Source: Epichloe hybrida
Lineage: Eukaryota > Ascomycota > Sordariomycetes > Hypocreales > Clavicipitaceae
NCBI GenBank assembly: GCA_019022495.1
Contig: JAFEKR010000036.1
Coordinates: 248,001 to 312,000, forward strand
DNA: 64,000 nucleotides
Direction of reading: 5' to 3'
In this document: piece by piece, positions 25,001 to 37,310 of the stretch
How the letters are laid out: each line of letters starts with the position of its first letter
Numbering within the stretch: position 1 is the stretch's first letter
Program-made: the position numbers and the translations under genes
The notes under the pieces: model-generated
Seen by the model: the letters and a program-made list of their open reading frames with translations, nothing else
Database searches by the model: none
Told to the model about the DNA's origin: nothing

Positions 25001-25248
25001 TATTTTTCTCTTTGATTAATTTAAATAAGTTAATGATTTGTGTTAAAGGATAGGTGAAAAGACTTATAATATTAGGAGACAGGAGCTTAGGCAAGGACTA
25101 ATGGATTAATTTAATTAACTAATGCTATGATAGCTAATTAGAGCAGCGGATTCCTATTAAGGGATTCACTTATGTACACTTTCCTTTAATTTGCTTTTTA
25201 TTGCGTTTTTAAGCTCTTTAGCTATAAAGGAAAAAGAGAGACTACTAG
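19045..25248 (+). pseudogene. RIP-broken copia gag-pol of element B
   Basis: Domains on the plus strand: gag about 19.1-21.3 kb ending in a zinc knuckle remnant (CFICGK near 21,230); protease about 21.64-21.76 kb; GAG-pre-integrase (LHYQLSYPS) about 22.08 kb; integrase about 22.2-22.9 kb with a C-terminal part readable as KLLTTNRETYIVNIPY; reverse transcriptase about 23.5-24.3 kb with RPLYRIAEA and two TAG codons where WW is expected near 23,976; RNase H from about 24,532 with LFVFVDGSLANNKD and a later KSKRVTYSALTSKLYSIV. Nearly all stops are TAA or TAG at Q or W positions. Domain assignment is firm; exact borders are approximate. Confidence 0.85.
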
Positions 25249-25514
25249 TATTAATTCCTTCGGATTTTCATTGGTTTAATTGTGGCCAAAGACTAGACTA
25301 AATTGTGGGTCTAGCGCAATATATGCAATGCGATTGGCTGTATTAATTTGCCACCCCCTCTTTTGCCCTATATACAGGTTTCGCCTACTTTCCTAGCATC
25401 TAGACTTTCCCTCTCTTTTTCCTCTTTCCTTCCTAGCTAATTTAATTAACTATCATCGACTTCAATCATACGGGATTACCCTTATACCTGCGCAGGACCT
25501 TGGTGCAACTAACA
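25249..25514 (+). repeat. 3' LTR of copia B
   Basis: 266 bp. The inner start is mutated to TATTAATTCC. The outer end (CATCGACTTCAATCATACGG, then GGTGCAACTAACA) is unmutated. Confidence 0.9.
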
Positions 25515-26310
25515 ATTACTCTAAGTATAAAGCCCCCTAACCCTCTAACTAAGCTAATTCTAAAGGGTTTATAGCTAGAATCCTTAGGAAGTATATTAAA
25601 ACTAAGGGAAAAATATATTAGGATAAATAAATATAATACTATATAGTTTTCATAGGGAATAATAAAGTAGTAGTAAGATATATAATAAGCTATACTAAGC
25701 TAAATAGTAAATGAAATAAACTATCTAGTAATAAGACTAATATCTAAAATTAGGAGTTTATAAAGTACTACTACCTTAGTAAGTTTAATACTATTAGCAT
25801 AGAATCTTATATAAGAAATAGTATATTTACTAAGTAACTAAGGTTAATATAATAGTTACTTAAATACTTAATCTAGAATAATAGTATAACTAATAATACT
25901 ATAGTACTAGCAAGAAATCTAGTAGTAGTAGTTAAATCTATATAATCCACCATAGCTAACCTTATATTACCTAGACTAGGGATAGTATATTAACCCTAGT
26001 TATTAAGGAAGAGCAAATCTAGCACTAGATTAGGATTAGTATAATTAATAACTAGAGGTAATAAAACAAAATACGAATTTAACATAGAAGATTATAGATA
26101 TAGGACATTTCAAGCCTTATAATAAACTAAAAGAAACTAGTATTAATCTTATTACTTATAATAGGAAATAGACTATCTTTTATAATATTAAATTATAGGT
26201 CTAGGCTATTAAGGACTATTTATATTATACTAATCCTAGCTAATAAGATATTATCTAAAAGAAAATCTAGATGCTATTCTAAGGAGATGTAATAGTATAG
26301 TATAGATAGT
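25515..26310 (+). pseudogene. Relic F coding segment (gag-like), left of D2
   Basis: From about 26,070 one plus-strand frame reads FNIEDYRYRTFQAL and continues to 26310 with stops only TAA or TAG, many fitting glutamine. It continues in the same frame after D2 at 53236, showing that D2 interrupted one reading frame. The glutamine- and tyrosine-rich product resembles LTR-element gag proteins in composition, but I recognise no defined domain. Its last five bases, ATAGT, are the D2 target-site duplication. Confidence 0.5.
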
Positions 26311-26500
26311 TGTGAGAACAAAGGGATAGCTAGGCAAGAGGTATAGGGGCGCTCGTATATTGACTAAAGCTTGCTAGGTCTAAGTGTGTTGTGTGTGCGA
26401 GTCACTAGCTTATAGCTAGTGGCTTGCTAGTGTTACGTAGTCCTAGCCCTTAGCGTAGTGTGCTAGCGAGGTGTATTTGTATTATGAGCGGGGCCTTATA
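26311..26500 (-). repeat. 3' LTR of D2
   Basis: The outer end, TGTGAGAACAAAGGGATAGC, is unmutated, and the inner end is RIPed (GGGCCTTATA against GGGCCTCACA in the other copy). Contains the hairpin CTAGCTTATAGCTAG. About 12 bp shorter than the D1 LTR. Confidence 0.88.
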
Positions 26501-29500
26501 ATTATCCCCTTACTTATAGCTAGGCTCCTAAATAGCTTTTATTAGCCTTAATATAGCTATTTACTAACTAGCTAATAATTAAAATAATAATAAATAAATT
26601 AGTTAGCTTTATAATATAAATTCTATTATAACTCATTATTATATTACTCCCTTTTCCTCCCCTTTACTTTAGCTTACTTTAATTAATTTTAATTAGACTT
26701 TATTTACCCTAACTTATTATATACTTTTACTTATTGTTTTATTATAGAGGCTAATAGTATTTACTTTTATGCTTACTCTTATATATATTACTTATATACT
26801 AGGTACGCTAACTTTAAGAGATACCTACCTATTAAGGCTACTTTACTAAGGATTATATATAGTTTTCCTTATTCTTTAGTCAAGGGCATTACTAGGAATA
26901 AGTAATTAAAATATTACCTTTAGTATAATAAATATAGTAATACCTATAAGATAGTAAGTTACTTAGTATTCTATTACTATATACCCCTAACTTACTAATA
27001 TTTTTATACTAGGCTATAGTAATAATAGCTAGTAACTTTTCTAACCTAATAGTTATATATAAGTAGGTAAAAGCCCTTATAAGTACTACTATTTTTACCT
27101 TAGATAAGGAGGCTATTTATGTTTTTTTAGAGAAGACTTACTATAGCTTTACTACTTATATCCTTAATTTAGTTATAGGATTTAACTATATAAACACTAT
27201 ATACTACATTACCTTTAGGTTAACTAGTGCTATAAAGGTATATTAAGTCTATTAAATCTTAACTTAATTACTTATTATTTACTAATCTTTCTATATAAGT
27301 TACCTTTATTTCTTACTAGAACTATCTAGTCTCTTAGTAGTAGTTATAAGTTACTATAGTAGCTATAGCCTTATTTCCCTCTTTTTTAGTTTAGTCCTAG
27401 CTTTTTATTATCTATTTACTAAGGCTTTACTAATATTTTAATAGGAGAACCTAAAGGATACTATAGCTATATAGAAAGTATATATAGTTCTTTAGCTTTA
27501 TTTATTAGATCTAGGCTATATTACCTAAGCTATAGTAATACACTACTTTTTTTATACTATAGAGAAGGTGGTTTAGGCTAATAAGAATAAGGTAAAATAT
27601 AGGTTTATAAATAATAAGGTTATCTCCTATATAGGGGCTATAATAAAGTGTTTTTTAGTTACTTTACTTATACTTTAAGCACTATTTCCTTTATTTTTCT
27701 ATAATATAATATAAGCCTCTAAGTAAAGTTTTTAGGTAGCTAATAATATTAAACCTTTACTATAGTAATATTATTCCTTAATACTTATAATTTACTTATA
27801 TCTTATTATGCTTTCTCCTTATTTTACTTTAATAGAAGGTTTAAATTATATATTAAGTGCCTTCTATATCTTTTACTACTACTTATTAGTTATATTTACT
27901 TAGCTTACCCTTTTATTTTACTAGGTATTTATTATCTTTATAAGTCTTCCTATAATCCTTAACTTCTTTAACTTTAAATTTATTATCTTTATCTTTAAGG
28001 TCTAGTATTAGTATTTCTTTATCTATTATATTTTCCTAGTAATTCCATAGCTTTAATAGGCTAATGTAAAATATATTATATAGTTAACTATACTTATTAG
28101 GTAGCGCTAGTTAGTATACTTATTTACCTATAGCGTAAAGTATCTAAAATAGCCTAATAAATCTTAGGTTTAGCTTTTATTTTATATCCTTAAGTCTAAT
28201 ATTCTTTACTAATAGTAGTACTAAATCTTCTCTTTTCAAGGTTAATAGCTAGTGTTACTAGTTATAGTACTTTACCTATGCTTTAGTAGCTCTTGCCTAG
28301 TTATATACTAGTTTCTCCCTAACCTTATATAGCTTCTAGATATATATATAGGCTTCTAGGACCTCCCCTTCCTTACTCTTACCCTTAAGAGCTAGATAAA
28401 ACTTAGGTAAATAGCCTATAAGAGCGTAGTTTAAGAAGTAACCTATTATTTTATTAATAGTATTATTATATATAAATTAGGCTATTAGAAGTAGTTTTAG
28501 CTATAGCTATTGGTTTTCTTTAATAAAGTATTATAGGTAATATTCTAGTACTTAATTTATTCTCTCTATTTACCTATTAGTTTAGGGGTGAAATACTATT
28601 AAAAGCCTTTGCTTTATATATAATAGGTAATATATATCTAACTAGAATTAGCTTATAAATACTAATTCTCTTTTAGATATAATACCCTCTAGCGCCCTAA
28701 ATTAAAGCTTAATTTCCTTATAGAATAACTTTACTAATTTAGCTATATTAATTATAGTTTATATAGTAAGGAAGATAAAGTACTTAGTAAATCTATCTAT
28801 AATTACTAGGATTATATTAGTTTCTTAGTTACCTAGCTATACTAGTAGTAATCCTGTAATAAAATCTATTAAGATTTTTACCTATGGTTGCCTTAGTATT
28901 AGTAAGGATTTAAGGCTTTTATATAGGTAGTGCCTTCTAGCTACTACACACTAGTATACTTTGTAGCTAGATATATAGTCTAAAATAGCTTTACTTATTA
29001 CTAGCTACTAATAGTAATATTTTAGTAGCTTAAGAGTGTGTTTAGTCCTAAAGTAACCTACTAGTAAATTATTATAGTATAGCTATAAAAGCTCCTATTA
29101 TAAGATAGGCTCTTATAAAATAACTACCTAGTCTTTATATATTAGGAGACCCCTTACGCTATATAACTATAGACTAGCTTTTCCCCTCCCTTTTACTTAG
29201 GAGTTAACCTTACCTTTATACTCTTATAAATCTAGATCTTAGTCCTATGCCTTCTATAGTAGTTATACTAATAGTTTATTTACTATAAATTAGTAAGGAT
29301 TTAGTAATATAATAGCCTCCTAAACTACTTATACTATGCTAATATCTTAAATATATACTACCTTCTCCTTAAAATTACCTTTATTTAGCTAACCTATTAC
29401 TAAATCTATAGTAGCTAACTAGCCTTTTACCTAGGCTACTCTTACCTTAGTAGGTTTTAAGACTAGTATTATACTATAACTTCTTTAATATATTAGTACT

Positions 29501-30333
29501 TCTTTTTCTACTATATAAATATTTATTATCTTCCTTTAAAGCTCTAGTAAAAGTGCCTTATTTAATATAGGTTTACCCTTATAATTAAACCTTCTTAATA
29601 GTATATTTATAAGGTTACTTTTCCTTAGTCTATACTTAATTATAAAATAGAAAGAGCAAAGGAATATATACTATTATGCTTATTTTCTATTTAGCTTTAA
29701 CTACCTTATTAAGGTCTATAGGTTATAATAGTCTAATAGGACCTCTATAGGTGTCTCTATGCCTTTAATATAATATTACTAGTGTTTAAATAACTTTACT
29801 ATAGTAAGTAGCTCTTAATTAGCTATACTATAGTTATATTTAGTGTTTATAAACTTCCTTAACTAGATAGCTACTAGATGCTAATAGCCCTTATTATCTT
29901 ACTAAGATAGGATTCTTACTATTACAAAAATTAAGGTATTTATCTTAATATACACCGCTTAACTTAGGTTATAGTATTAGAGTAAAGGCACTTACTAAAA
30001 GGTATCTTTTAGCTAGTTAAATACTAACCTCTTCTTTTCTCTAAATATAAACCTCCTAGTCTAAATACTATTTTAACTACCCTTTATTAATATATGTAAA
30101 GGTATTATAATCCTAGAGTATTTATAGATAAACTGTTAGTAAAAGTTATAGAATCTAAGTAATAACTATATATCCTTAAAACTTATTAGCTCCTTCTATT
30201 CTCTAATTATATTAACCTAGTAAGTATCTATTAATATCCTATTAATAGAGAGAATAAATCCTAGGAATTTTACTAATTCTTTATAAAAAGAGCACTTAGA
30301 GGGTTTTGCGTATAGCTCTGCTAACCTTATATG
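26501..30333 (-). pseudogene. D2 pol 3' part: end of RT, RNase H, integrase, chromodomain
   Basis: Reading right to left: from 30333 the end of reverse transcriptase (HIRLAELYAKPSKCSFYKEL), RNase H about 30.0-29.6 kb, integrase about 28.9-28.4 kb, and a chromodomain about 27,940-27,845 that aligns with D1's YLVK-KGWLSKYN region. About 1.3 kb (26,501-27,840) then separates the chromodomain from the LTR. Frames are RIP-broken except close to the E junction. In chromoviruses the C-terminal chromodomain binds methylated histone H3K9 and steers integration into heterochromatin (family knowledge). Confidence 0.78.
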
Positions 30334-30600
30334 TGTTAGGAGCACGGAGGCTAGGGAGTCACGGACAGGACAGTTATATAATAGAGCCCTCGGATAAGCC
30401 TTAGCTTATATAGATAACTAAGTAACTACTAGATAGCTATATACATATAGTAAGGTATTTAAATAAGGACTACCTATAAGAAATATAGAAGGTTAGAGTT
30501 TAAGACCTTTATATACTTACCCCTAAGTAGTAGCTCTCTAGCTATAAATAAGAGTCTTAGCCTTTACTTTATTTATATCTCTATTACTATAGTTATAATA
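30334..30600 (+). repeat. 5' LTR of Gypsy E
   Basis: 267 bp. The outer start (TGTTAGGAGCACGGAGGC) is unmutated; the inner end is heavily RIPed (CTATTACTATAGTTATAATA against CTCCCACCACAGTCGTGACA in the solo copy). Confidence 0.9.
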
Positions 30601-31689
30601 AATTAAACTCTTAAACCCTTTTAGGAAAACAAACTATTAGCTAGATTTAAATATAAAGGAGCTATAGGATATTTACTTAGAATATACTTATACTACCTAG
30701 TAAGGAAGCCCTAAACCTATAGTATTTAAGTAGTAACCTAAATACTTTAACTATAGAATATAATAAGGTATAGTAAACACTACCTAACTAATATAGTAAC
30801 CCTAAATTTAAAAATAATAATAATCTAGACTAGCTATAAAGGTAATATAAGGTTATATAAGCCTAGCTATGTAATACTTATATAAGATAAGAGATCTTAG
30901 AAATAAAAGCATAGCTTAAAGAAATAGAAGTAAACTTATAATTAGCTAGATTAGGTAAAAGACTTATAATTACCCCTTAGATAAATACACTCATAAATCC
31001 TATATTCCTAGGTTTCCTACCTAATACTAAGTTTATAATAAGTATATACTTATAAAGCTTTATTAAGATATAGTATAAGGTACTTATATATAAGGGAAAT
31101 ACTTATAAGAATTTATAGGTATATTTATAGGATTTAAATATACTATTTTAGTTAGACCTAAGAACATTCTAGGATAATATAATAAAGGTAGTGTATACTA
31201 GTAGCTACCTAGCTAATAATACAAAGTATTAATAGATATATTATATAATAGTAAATAAGATAGTTAACTATATAGCTTACACCTAGAATAGATTTATATC
31301 TTAGCTAAATACTAGTATAATAAATAAAGATATAAAGTGCTTAGAAGCCACTAGGATATTACTAAACCTTAGGTAAAAGTATAATTAATCTTTCTAATCT
31401 TTCCTAAGACTCTAAATAAAGGTAAAAGCTAAATTACCTAACTAAATCCCCTTATATTTAAGAATAGTAATATTCCTAAATAGCTTAAATAATACTATAA
31501 GGTAGTATATAGTTAGCTAAGAGTTCCTTATATCTTAAAGCTATCTATAGGGCTAAGGTAAAAAAGCTAAAGTTATAATAATATCTATAATAAAGAATTA
31601 TAATAAAAGCTATAATAAAGAGAGTAGGAATAATAAGAAATAACACTCTAGCTCCCTTATAAATAACTTATAGTAAGGTTCCTAGTAAT
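30601..31689 (+). pseudogene. Gypsy E gag region, first part
   Basis: RIP-degenerate sequence between the 5' LTR and the hAT insertion, expected by position to be gag. No domain motif is preserved well enough to name. It ends with CTAGTAAT, the hAT target duplication, and resumes at 37687. Confidence 0.55.
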
Positions 31690-32695
31690 CAGAGCATGTA
31701 ATGTAATGTAATGTAATGTAATATTTGGGGTTTGGATGTAATGTGTAATGTAATGTTAGGAGGGAAAAAAAGTGGGGTATATTAATATCTTATAATATAC
31801 TTTAGATTTTTCTCTATTAGATTAATATAATTGTTTTTATAATAGGTATTTTATTAAATTTACTATTAAATATCTTAATTTCCTATCTTTTAGACTATTA
31901 GTTATATCTTCTAGTATAGGGTATATATAGTAAGTTTATAAGGTTAATTAGATTCTTTAAATTTTTTTATATATTATAAGATATTATATTAACTATATAT
32001 CTATTTTCTTATAATTATATTTTTATTATTTTAAATAAGACTTTTTATTACTAAAAAATACCCTATATATACTTTTTTAAATAATATAAAATAATATATT
32101 ATAAATCTAAATAATTATATTAAGAAACTATAATTAAACTTTTATATACCTTAAATTTAATATTAATATTATAACTTTTATTTAGAATAATAGTTATTTT
32201 TTTAGATTTAATATATATTCTTTTTAAATATCTTAAATTCTTTTCTTTTCTTTTATAAAATCTAAAGTTAAAAAAGAGTGATTTAGGAATAAAAAGTTAA
32301 ATAAAAATAGTATAAATAAATAAATAAGTAAATAATATTATTTATATTATTTAAATGAAAGGCTTTACTTATTATAAAAGCTTTTAAGTATAATATAAGT
32401 AATATAAAACTATATATTAGTTTTTAAAATAATATTTTAATAAAAAAAAATCGTAGTTTATTTATTTATTAAGTAATCTAAGGAATTTAAAGTATAATTA
32501 GCTTATAATACTTATATAATACCTAATTTATCTTAATTTAATACTTTAATATATAAGAAATAATTTTTATAAAATAAAATAAATAATTTCATAGTAAAAT
32601 TTCCTAAAAAAAGAGTAGAAAAAGAGTATAAAAAGCTAAATTTACTAGATTTAAAATAATACGGTTATTATTTAGAATTAATATAAGCTATATCA

Positions 32696-32895
32696 AAAAG
32701 TGGGTCTTTTATGGGTCCTTGCTTGTCTGATTGGATGATTAGGGTTAGTTGTGGGTCCTTCCTAGTCTGATTGGATAGTTAGTATATTACGTCATTTGTA
32801 ACCCACTTACGAAAAATTTTCAAAAGAGGGGTTTTCCTTCACCTTCTCTTTTCTTTCTTTCTTTTCTCTTTCTTTTTACTTTAGTAAATCCAAAA
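32696..32895 (+). promoter_or_regulatory. Putative hAT transposase promoter region
   Basis: Two direct copies of TGGGTCCTT(G/C)C..GTCTGATTGGAT include inverted CCAAT boxes (ATTGG at 32730-32734 and 32770-32774). They are followed by the CRE/ATF-like TTACGTCAT (32787-32795) and a CT-rich tract (32838-32880), a common element of fungal core promoters. All lie 250-450 bp before the transposase ATG. Function is inferred from motifs only. Confidence 0.45.
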
Positions 32896-33153
32896 AAAAA
32901 CTACAAAAACCCTTACATAGCTTTACTACTTATTATGCTTACTTTTATTTTTTTAGTCTTTTTGCTTTATAAATAACTTACAAAAACACATAAAAAAGAA
33001 AAAAATTAGAAAAATTAGAAAAATCAGAAAAATCCAAAAAAATCAAGGAAAATCGGAAAAAGGTCGGAAAATATCGGAAAAATCAGCAAAAATTAGCAAA
33101 AATCAGCAAAAAATCAGGAAAATCAGAAAATTAGAAAAAAAACCTACTTCAAT

Positions 33154-36100
33154 ATGAATTCCTCTTTTCACCCCTCAGATAATAATTCTGATGCTAGTAT
33201 GCCTAGCCCTTCTAGGCCTAGCTCTTCTAGGCCTAGCTCTTCTAGGCCTAGCTTACCTTCTAGGCCTAGCCAAGCTAGCCTAGCTTCAAAGCCTTCTTAA
33301 GCAAGTCTTCAAGGGTTATATGAGAAAACCCTTGAAAATCAACAAGATTACGAGTTTTCTTCAAAAGCATATATTTTTACCCATAATTTATTTAATTATC
33401 AGTTATCTAATATTAAATATAATAAAGAAAAGGAAATTATATGCTTTTGTACGCAATCTAATTACACTTTTACTTTTAGAAGTAAAGCAAGAAGATTCCA
33501 AGCTTCTAATAGTGTTTATCACTATCGAATTAAGCATCTGGAGATTACTACTTCTAAATCTAAAGAAAAACAACCTAAAAAGATTACTAGTAAGTCTTTT
33601 ATTCTATTTTATTCTATTTTATTCTATTTTATTCTATTTTATTCTATTTTATTCTATTTTATTCTATTTTATTCTATTTTATTCTATTTTATTCTATTTT
33701 ATTCTATTTTTTATATACTAATATTATTTTTAGTACCTAAGATTCCAGTAGTATCAACCCCTACAAATCAATCTTCTTTAACCTCTTTTTTTTCAACAAA
33801 AAGACCTCGAAATCACACTATTTCAGAGGAATTTTCATCTAAAGAAGCAGTTATTCTAGTTATTAAATTTATACTAGAAAATAACCTTTCTTTTGCTACA
33901 ATTAATAGCAAATCTTTTAAAAATTTGCTTAATTATTATTCTAGGTAAGTTATTTCCTTTTATTAATCTCTTATAAAATTAGTTATTTAAGCTAATTTAT
34001 GTATATAGGAATAATAATTTAGCTTCTTTACTTAGCCACTAAACAATAACATATAGGATAAATACTATGTATTATTCATCTAAGCAAAAAATCCTTCAAC
34101 AAATCTAATATCAAATTAAACATCAAGGTTTAATTTCAGTTCAACTAGATATATGGACTTCGTTTAATTCAAAGTCTTATCTAGGGGTTATTATAAGCTG
34201 GCTTAATCCGAATTTTAAGCTTAAGTATAAGCTAATTGGTAAGTCTTTTAATTATTCTTATTATTCTTATTATTTACTAACTATTTACTTATAGGATTTG
34301 AATATCTATCAAATTCACATACTAGAGCTTATATTCACCAATGCTTTAATAATCTTATTAAGGATTATTACTTAGAGCCTAAGGATATCCTTAGGTAAGT
34401 TATTTCTTTTAATAATAACTAATATTATTATATATTATATAATTCTAATTCTAATTATATACAGTTTTACTTGGGATAATGGTTCTAATAATAATACTTT
34501 TATAACTTCTTATATTAATAAGAGTTATAATAATATTAGTATTGAACCATATGATATCCGATGTATAGCTTATGTTTTAAACATTATAGCTAAGGATATT
34601 ATTACGAGTTTTATTAAATCTACATCTTCTAAGGAAGACTTAGAAAGCTTTAAGAATAGTGAATATCTTCACTATTCTACAGAAGAAACTTCACATATCC
34701 AAGGAAATCCTAATTTTCAATAATTTAAATCCTTAGCTAATGGTAAGTAATTATTTTACTATTTTTACTATTATAATACTAATATTAGTTATAGGTATCC
34801 TAGGAAAGGTTAAAAGGATTGCTATTCTTATTAAGAATAACCAAGCTTTATATAAAACTTGGTTAAAATGCCTTAGAAAAGCAAAAAAACAAGGCAACTT
34901 AGCTAAGAATTGTAATATTACAAAAATCCCTTTAGGTAAGTCTTTATTTCTTTTTATATTATTCTTATAAGTTATAACTAATTTATAATATCTTTAGCCA
35001 ACGAAACTAGGTGGAATTCGACCTATAAGATGATTAATACTTCTTTAGAGCTTAAAGAAGCTATTATTTTTCTTAATAGGGAAACTAATATTGCTGCCCT
35101 TAAGGATGCAATGCCTACAACACAAGAATGGGCTGATTTAGCTGCCTTAAGCAGTATTTTAAAGGTTTTCTATGAGCCTACTATTATACTTCAAAGCCAG
35201 AAGTATAATACTTTAGGTCTAGTCCCACTTTTTATTATTAAGATATATGAATATCTTAATAATATTAAAGAGGACCAAAAGGCTTATAATAATCAGGTAT
35301 GTATCTTTTTTACCTTTTCTAATTAAATTATACTAACCTATTTAACTAGAAACATGTTTATAATCCTTTTGGTAAGGTCTTTATAGCCTCTATAGATATT
35401 GGCTTAGAAAAGCTAGGTAATTATTTCCCACAAGACATAGGGAATAATTATCACTTTTATAAGCCTTATTTATATGCTATGTTATTAGACCCTAGGCTTA
35501 ATCTTATTACTATAAAAGATAAGCTTAGATTACAACCAAAAACAATAAAAAGGCTACTAGATAACCTAGAAAAGGATTATGATCTATAAGTATAATGTTT
35601 ATTATTATTATTATTATTACTAACTTTACTACTAGGCTTCTTCCTACTTATAAGGAAAATCAGGCTAATTTAGGCCTAGGGCTAGGCTTAGAGAATTCAG
35701 AGAATTCAGAGGCAGAAAATACCCGATTTCAAGTAGAAATTAGGGGGCCTATTCAGCCTAGAACCTTTTCTAACCCTCGGCCTAAGCCTAAATCTTCTAA
35801 CCTTTATAAAGGGTTATTCCTAAATGAGAGGGATAAATCTATTCAAAGAACTCGAAAGAATGAAATCCCTACTTTTACTAACTTAGACCCTAGAGAGGAT
35901 AAGGTAAGTAAATATTTATTCCTATCCTATTATATTACTATACTAATATTATAATAAAGGAAGATATATTTAAATGGTGGGAAGATAACCAAAAATCTTT
36001 CCCTATTTTAAGTATACTTGCTAGAAGATATCTAGCTATTCCTGCCACTTCTGGTGCAATAGAAAGCACTTTTAATACTGGAGGTAATATTATTACTAAG

Positions 36101-36331
36101 CGCCGAACCTCCTTAAAGCATTATACTATTAAGTAACTAATTCTACTAAAGAATTGGGAAAAGGAGGAAAATATTGCTATTAAGCAATATTCGGAGCTAT
36201 ATAATTATTATAGCTCTTTATCTGAGGATTCAGATACTATATCTTCCTCTAAGGATAAAGAGAACTTAGATAAATCCCAGGATTTATCTAGTTCCTCTTC
36301 CTTAGAAGATATATATTCTAACTTAGATTAA
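33154..36331 (+). pseudogene. hAT transposase, ten exons, six premature TAA codons
   Basis: Exons: 33154-33589, 33734-33944, 34009-34238, 34295-34394, 34465-34742, 34795-34935, 34998-35296, 35350-35589, 35655-35903, 35960-36331 (2,556 nt, 851 codons plus stop). All nine introns (52-144 nt) are GT-AG, mostly GTAAGT, and phase holds throughout. Features: serine/proline-rich N-terminus; possible degenerate BED-type finger about residues 90-130; ISVQLDIWTS and YLGVII in the catalytic region; WDNGSNN and IRCIAYVLNIIAKDII; NETRWNSTYKM; LYAMLLDPRLNL; and hAT C-terminal dimerisation domain FPILSILARRYLAIPATSG from about residue 739. In-frame TAA at 33298, 34040, 34106, 34721, 35587 and 36134 each fit CAA changed by RIP. 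Transposases of this family excise and reinsert DNA bounded by their terminal repeats, in the nucleus. The exon 8/9 splice site is the least certain. Confidence 0.88.
33601..33710 (+). repeat. Microsatellite in transposase intron 1: 11 x ATTCTATTTT
   Basis: Eleven perfect copies of a 10-bp unit lie within intron 1 (33590-33733), explaining why this intron is much longer than the other eight. A frame stays open through it, giving a false open frame (33320-33721). Confidence 0.95.
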
Positions 36332-36420
36332 GTAAGTCTATATAAGGGTTTTTTCCTAGTTTAGTCTAGTTTTCCCTTAATAGATATTTTTAACATTTAT
36401 AAACGTTTCCCTTTATTTAA

Positions 36421-37110
36421 TATTATTATTACTATTATTACTATTATTACTATTATTACTATTATTACTATTATTACTATTATTACTATTATTACTATTA
36501 TTACTATTATTACTATTATTACTATTATTACTATTATTACTATTATTCCTATTATTACTATTATTACTATTATTACTATTATTACTATTATTACTATTAT
36601 TACTATTATTACTATTATTACTATTATTACTATTATTACTATTATTACTATTATTACTATTATTACTATTATTACTGTTATTACTATTATTACTATTATT
36701 ACTATTATTACTATTATTACTATTATTACTATTATTACTATTATTACTATTATTACTATTATTACTATTATTACTATTATTACCATTATTACTATTATTA
36801 CTATTATTACTATTATTACTATTATTACTATTATTACTATTATTACTATTATTACTATTATTACTATTATTTATTATTTTTAAAAAGAAAAAGTATTATT
36901 ACTATTATTACTATTATTACTATTATTACTATTATTACTATTATTACTATTATTACTATTATTACTATTATTACTATTATTACTATTATTACTATTATTA
37001 CTATTATTACTATTATTACTTTATTACTATTATTACTTTACTATTATTTTTACTATTATTTTTACTATTATTTTTACTATTATTTTTACTATTATTTTTA
37101 CTATTATTTT
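36421..37110. repeat. Microsatellite (TATTATTAC)n then (TACTATTATTTT)n
   Basis: A long 9-bp-period array with few interruptions (one near 36,870-36,893) is followed by a 12-bp-period array from about 37,043. It lies in the 3' flank of the transposase gene inside the hAT. The minus-strand open frame 36397-36786 (poly VII) is only this repeat translated. A short degenerate relic of it is present in the hAT derivative at 62215-62290. Confidence 0.95.
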
Positions 37111-37310
37111 TAAAAAAACATAAAAAAGAAAAGTATTTTATTTTATTAATAATTTTAAAAACTAAATAATACTAAATATAACTTTTTAATAGTAATTTTC
37201 TTATACTTACTTATATTTATATATAAGTTATTTATTTACTATTTAAATTTAATTAAACCTTAATACTAATAATATTTTAAGTTATATAAGTAATATATAT
37301 TATATATATA

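Larger units (their letters stand above)
18765..25514 (+). mobile_element. Ty1/copia LTR retrotransposon B, complete at 6,750 bp
   Basis: Two 266-bp LTRs (18765-19030 and 25249-25514), perfect TSD ATTAC (18760-18764 and 25515-25519), primer-site motif CTAATTAGTAGTTA at 19031-19044, and purine tract AAAGGAAAAAGAGAG just before the 3' LTR. It is uninterrupted and the least degraded copia here. Same family as A, in opposite orientation. Confidence 0.93.

Noticed and set aside
33320..33721. 133-codon plus-strand open frame in the hAT
   Set aside because: Out of frame with transposase exon 1 and then running through the intron 1 microsatellite.
34740..34970. Separate small open frame in the hAT
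   Set aside because: It is transposase exon 6 plus parts of introns 5 and 6, not an independent gene.
35595..35954. 119-codon open frame starting in a TTA repeat
   Set aside because: Its N-terminus is intron 8 and its C-terminus intron 9; only the middle is coding, as exon 9.
36397..36786. 129-codon minus-strand open frame of repeated Val-Ile-Ile
   Set aside because: It is only the 9-bp microsatellite read through; no stop can occur in that frame.
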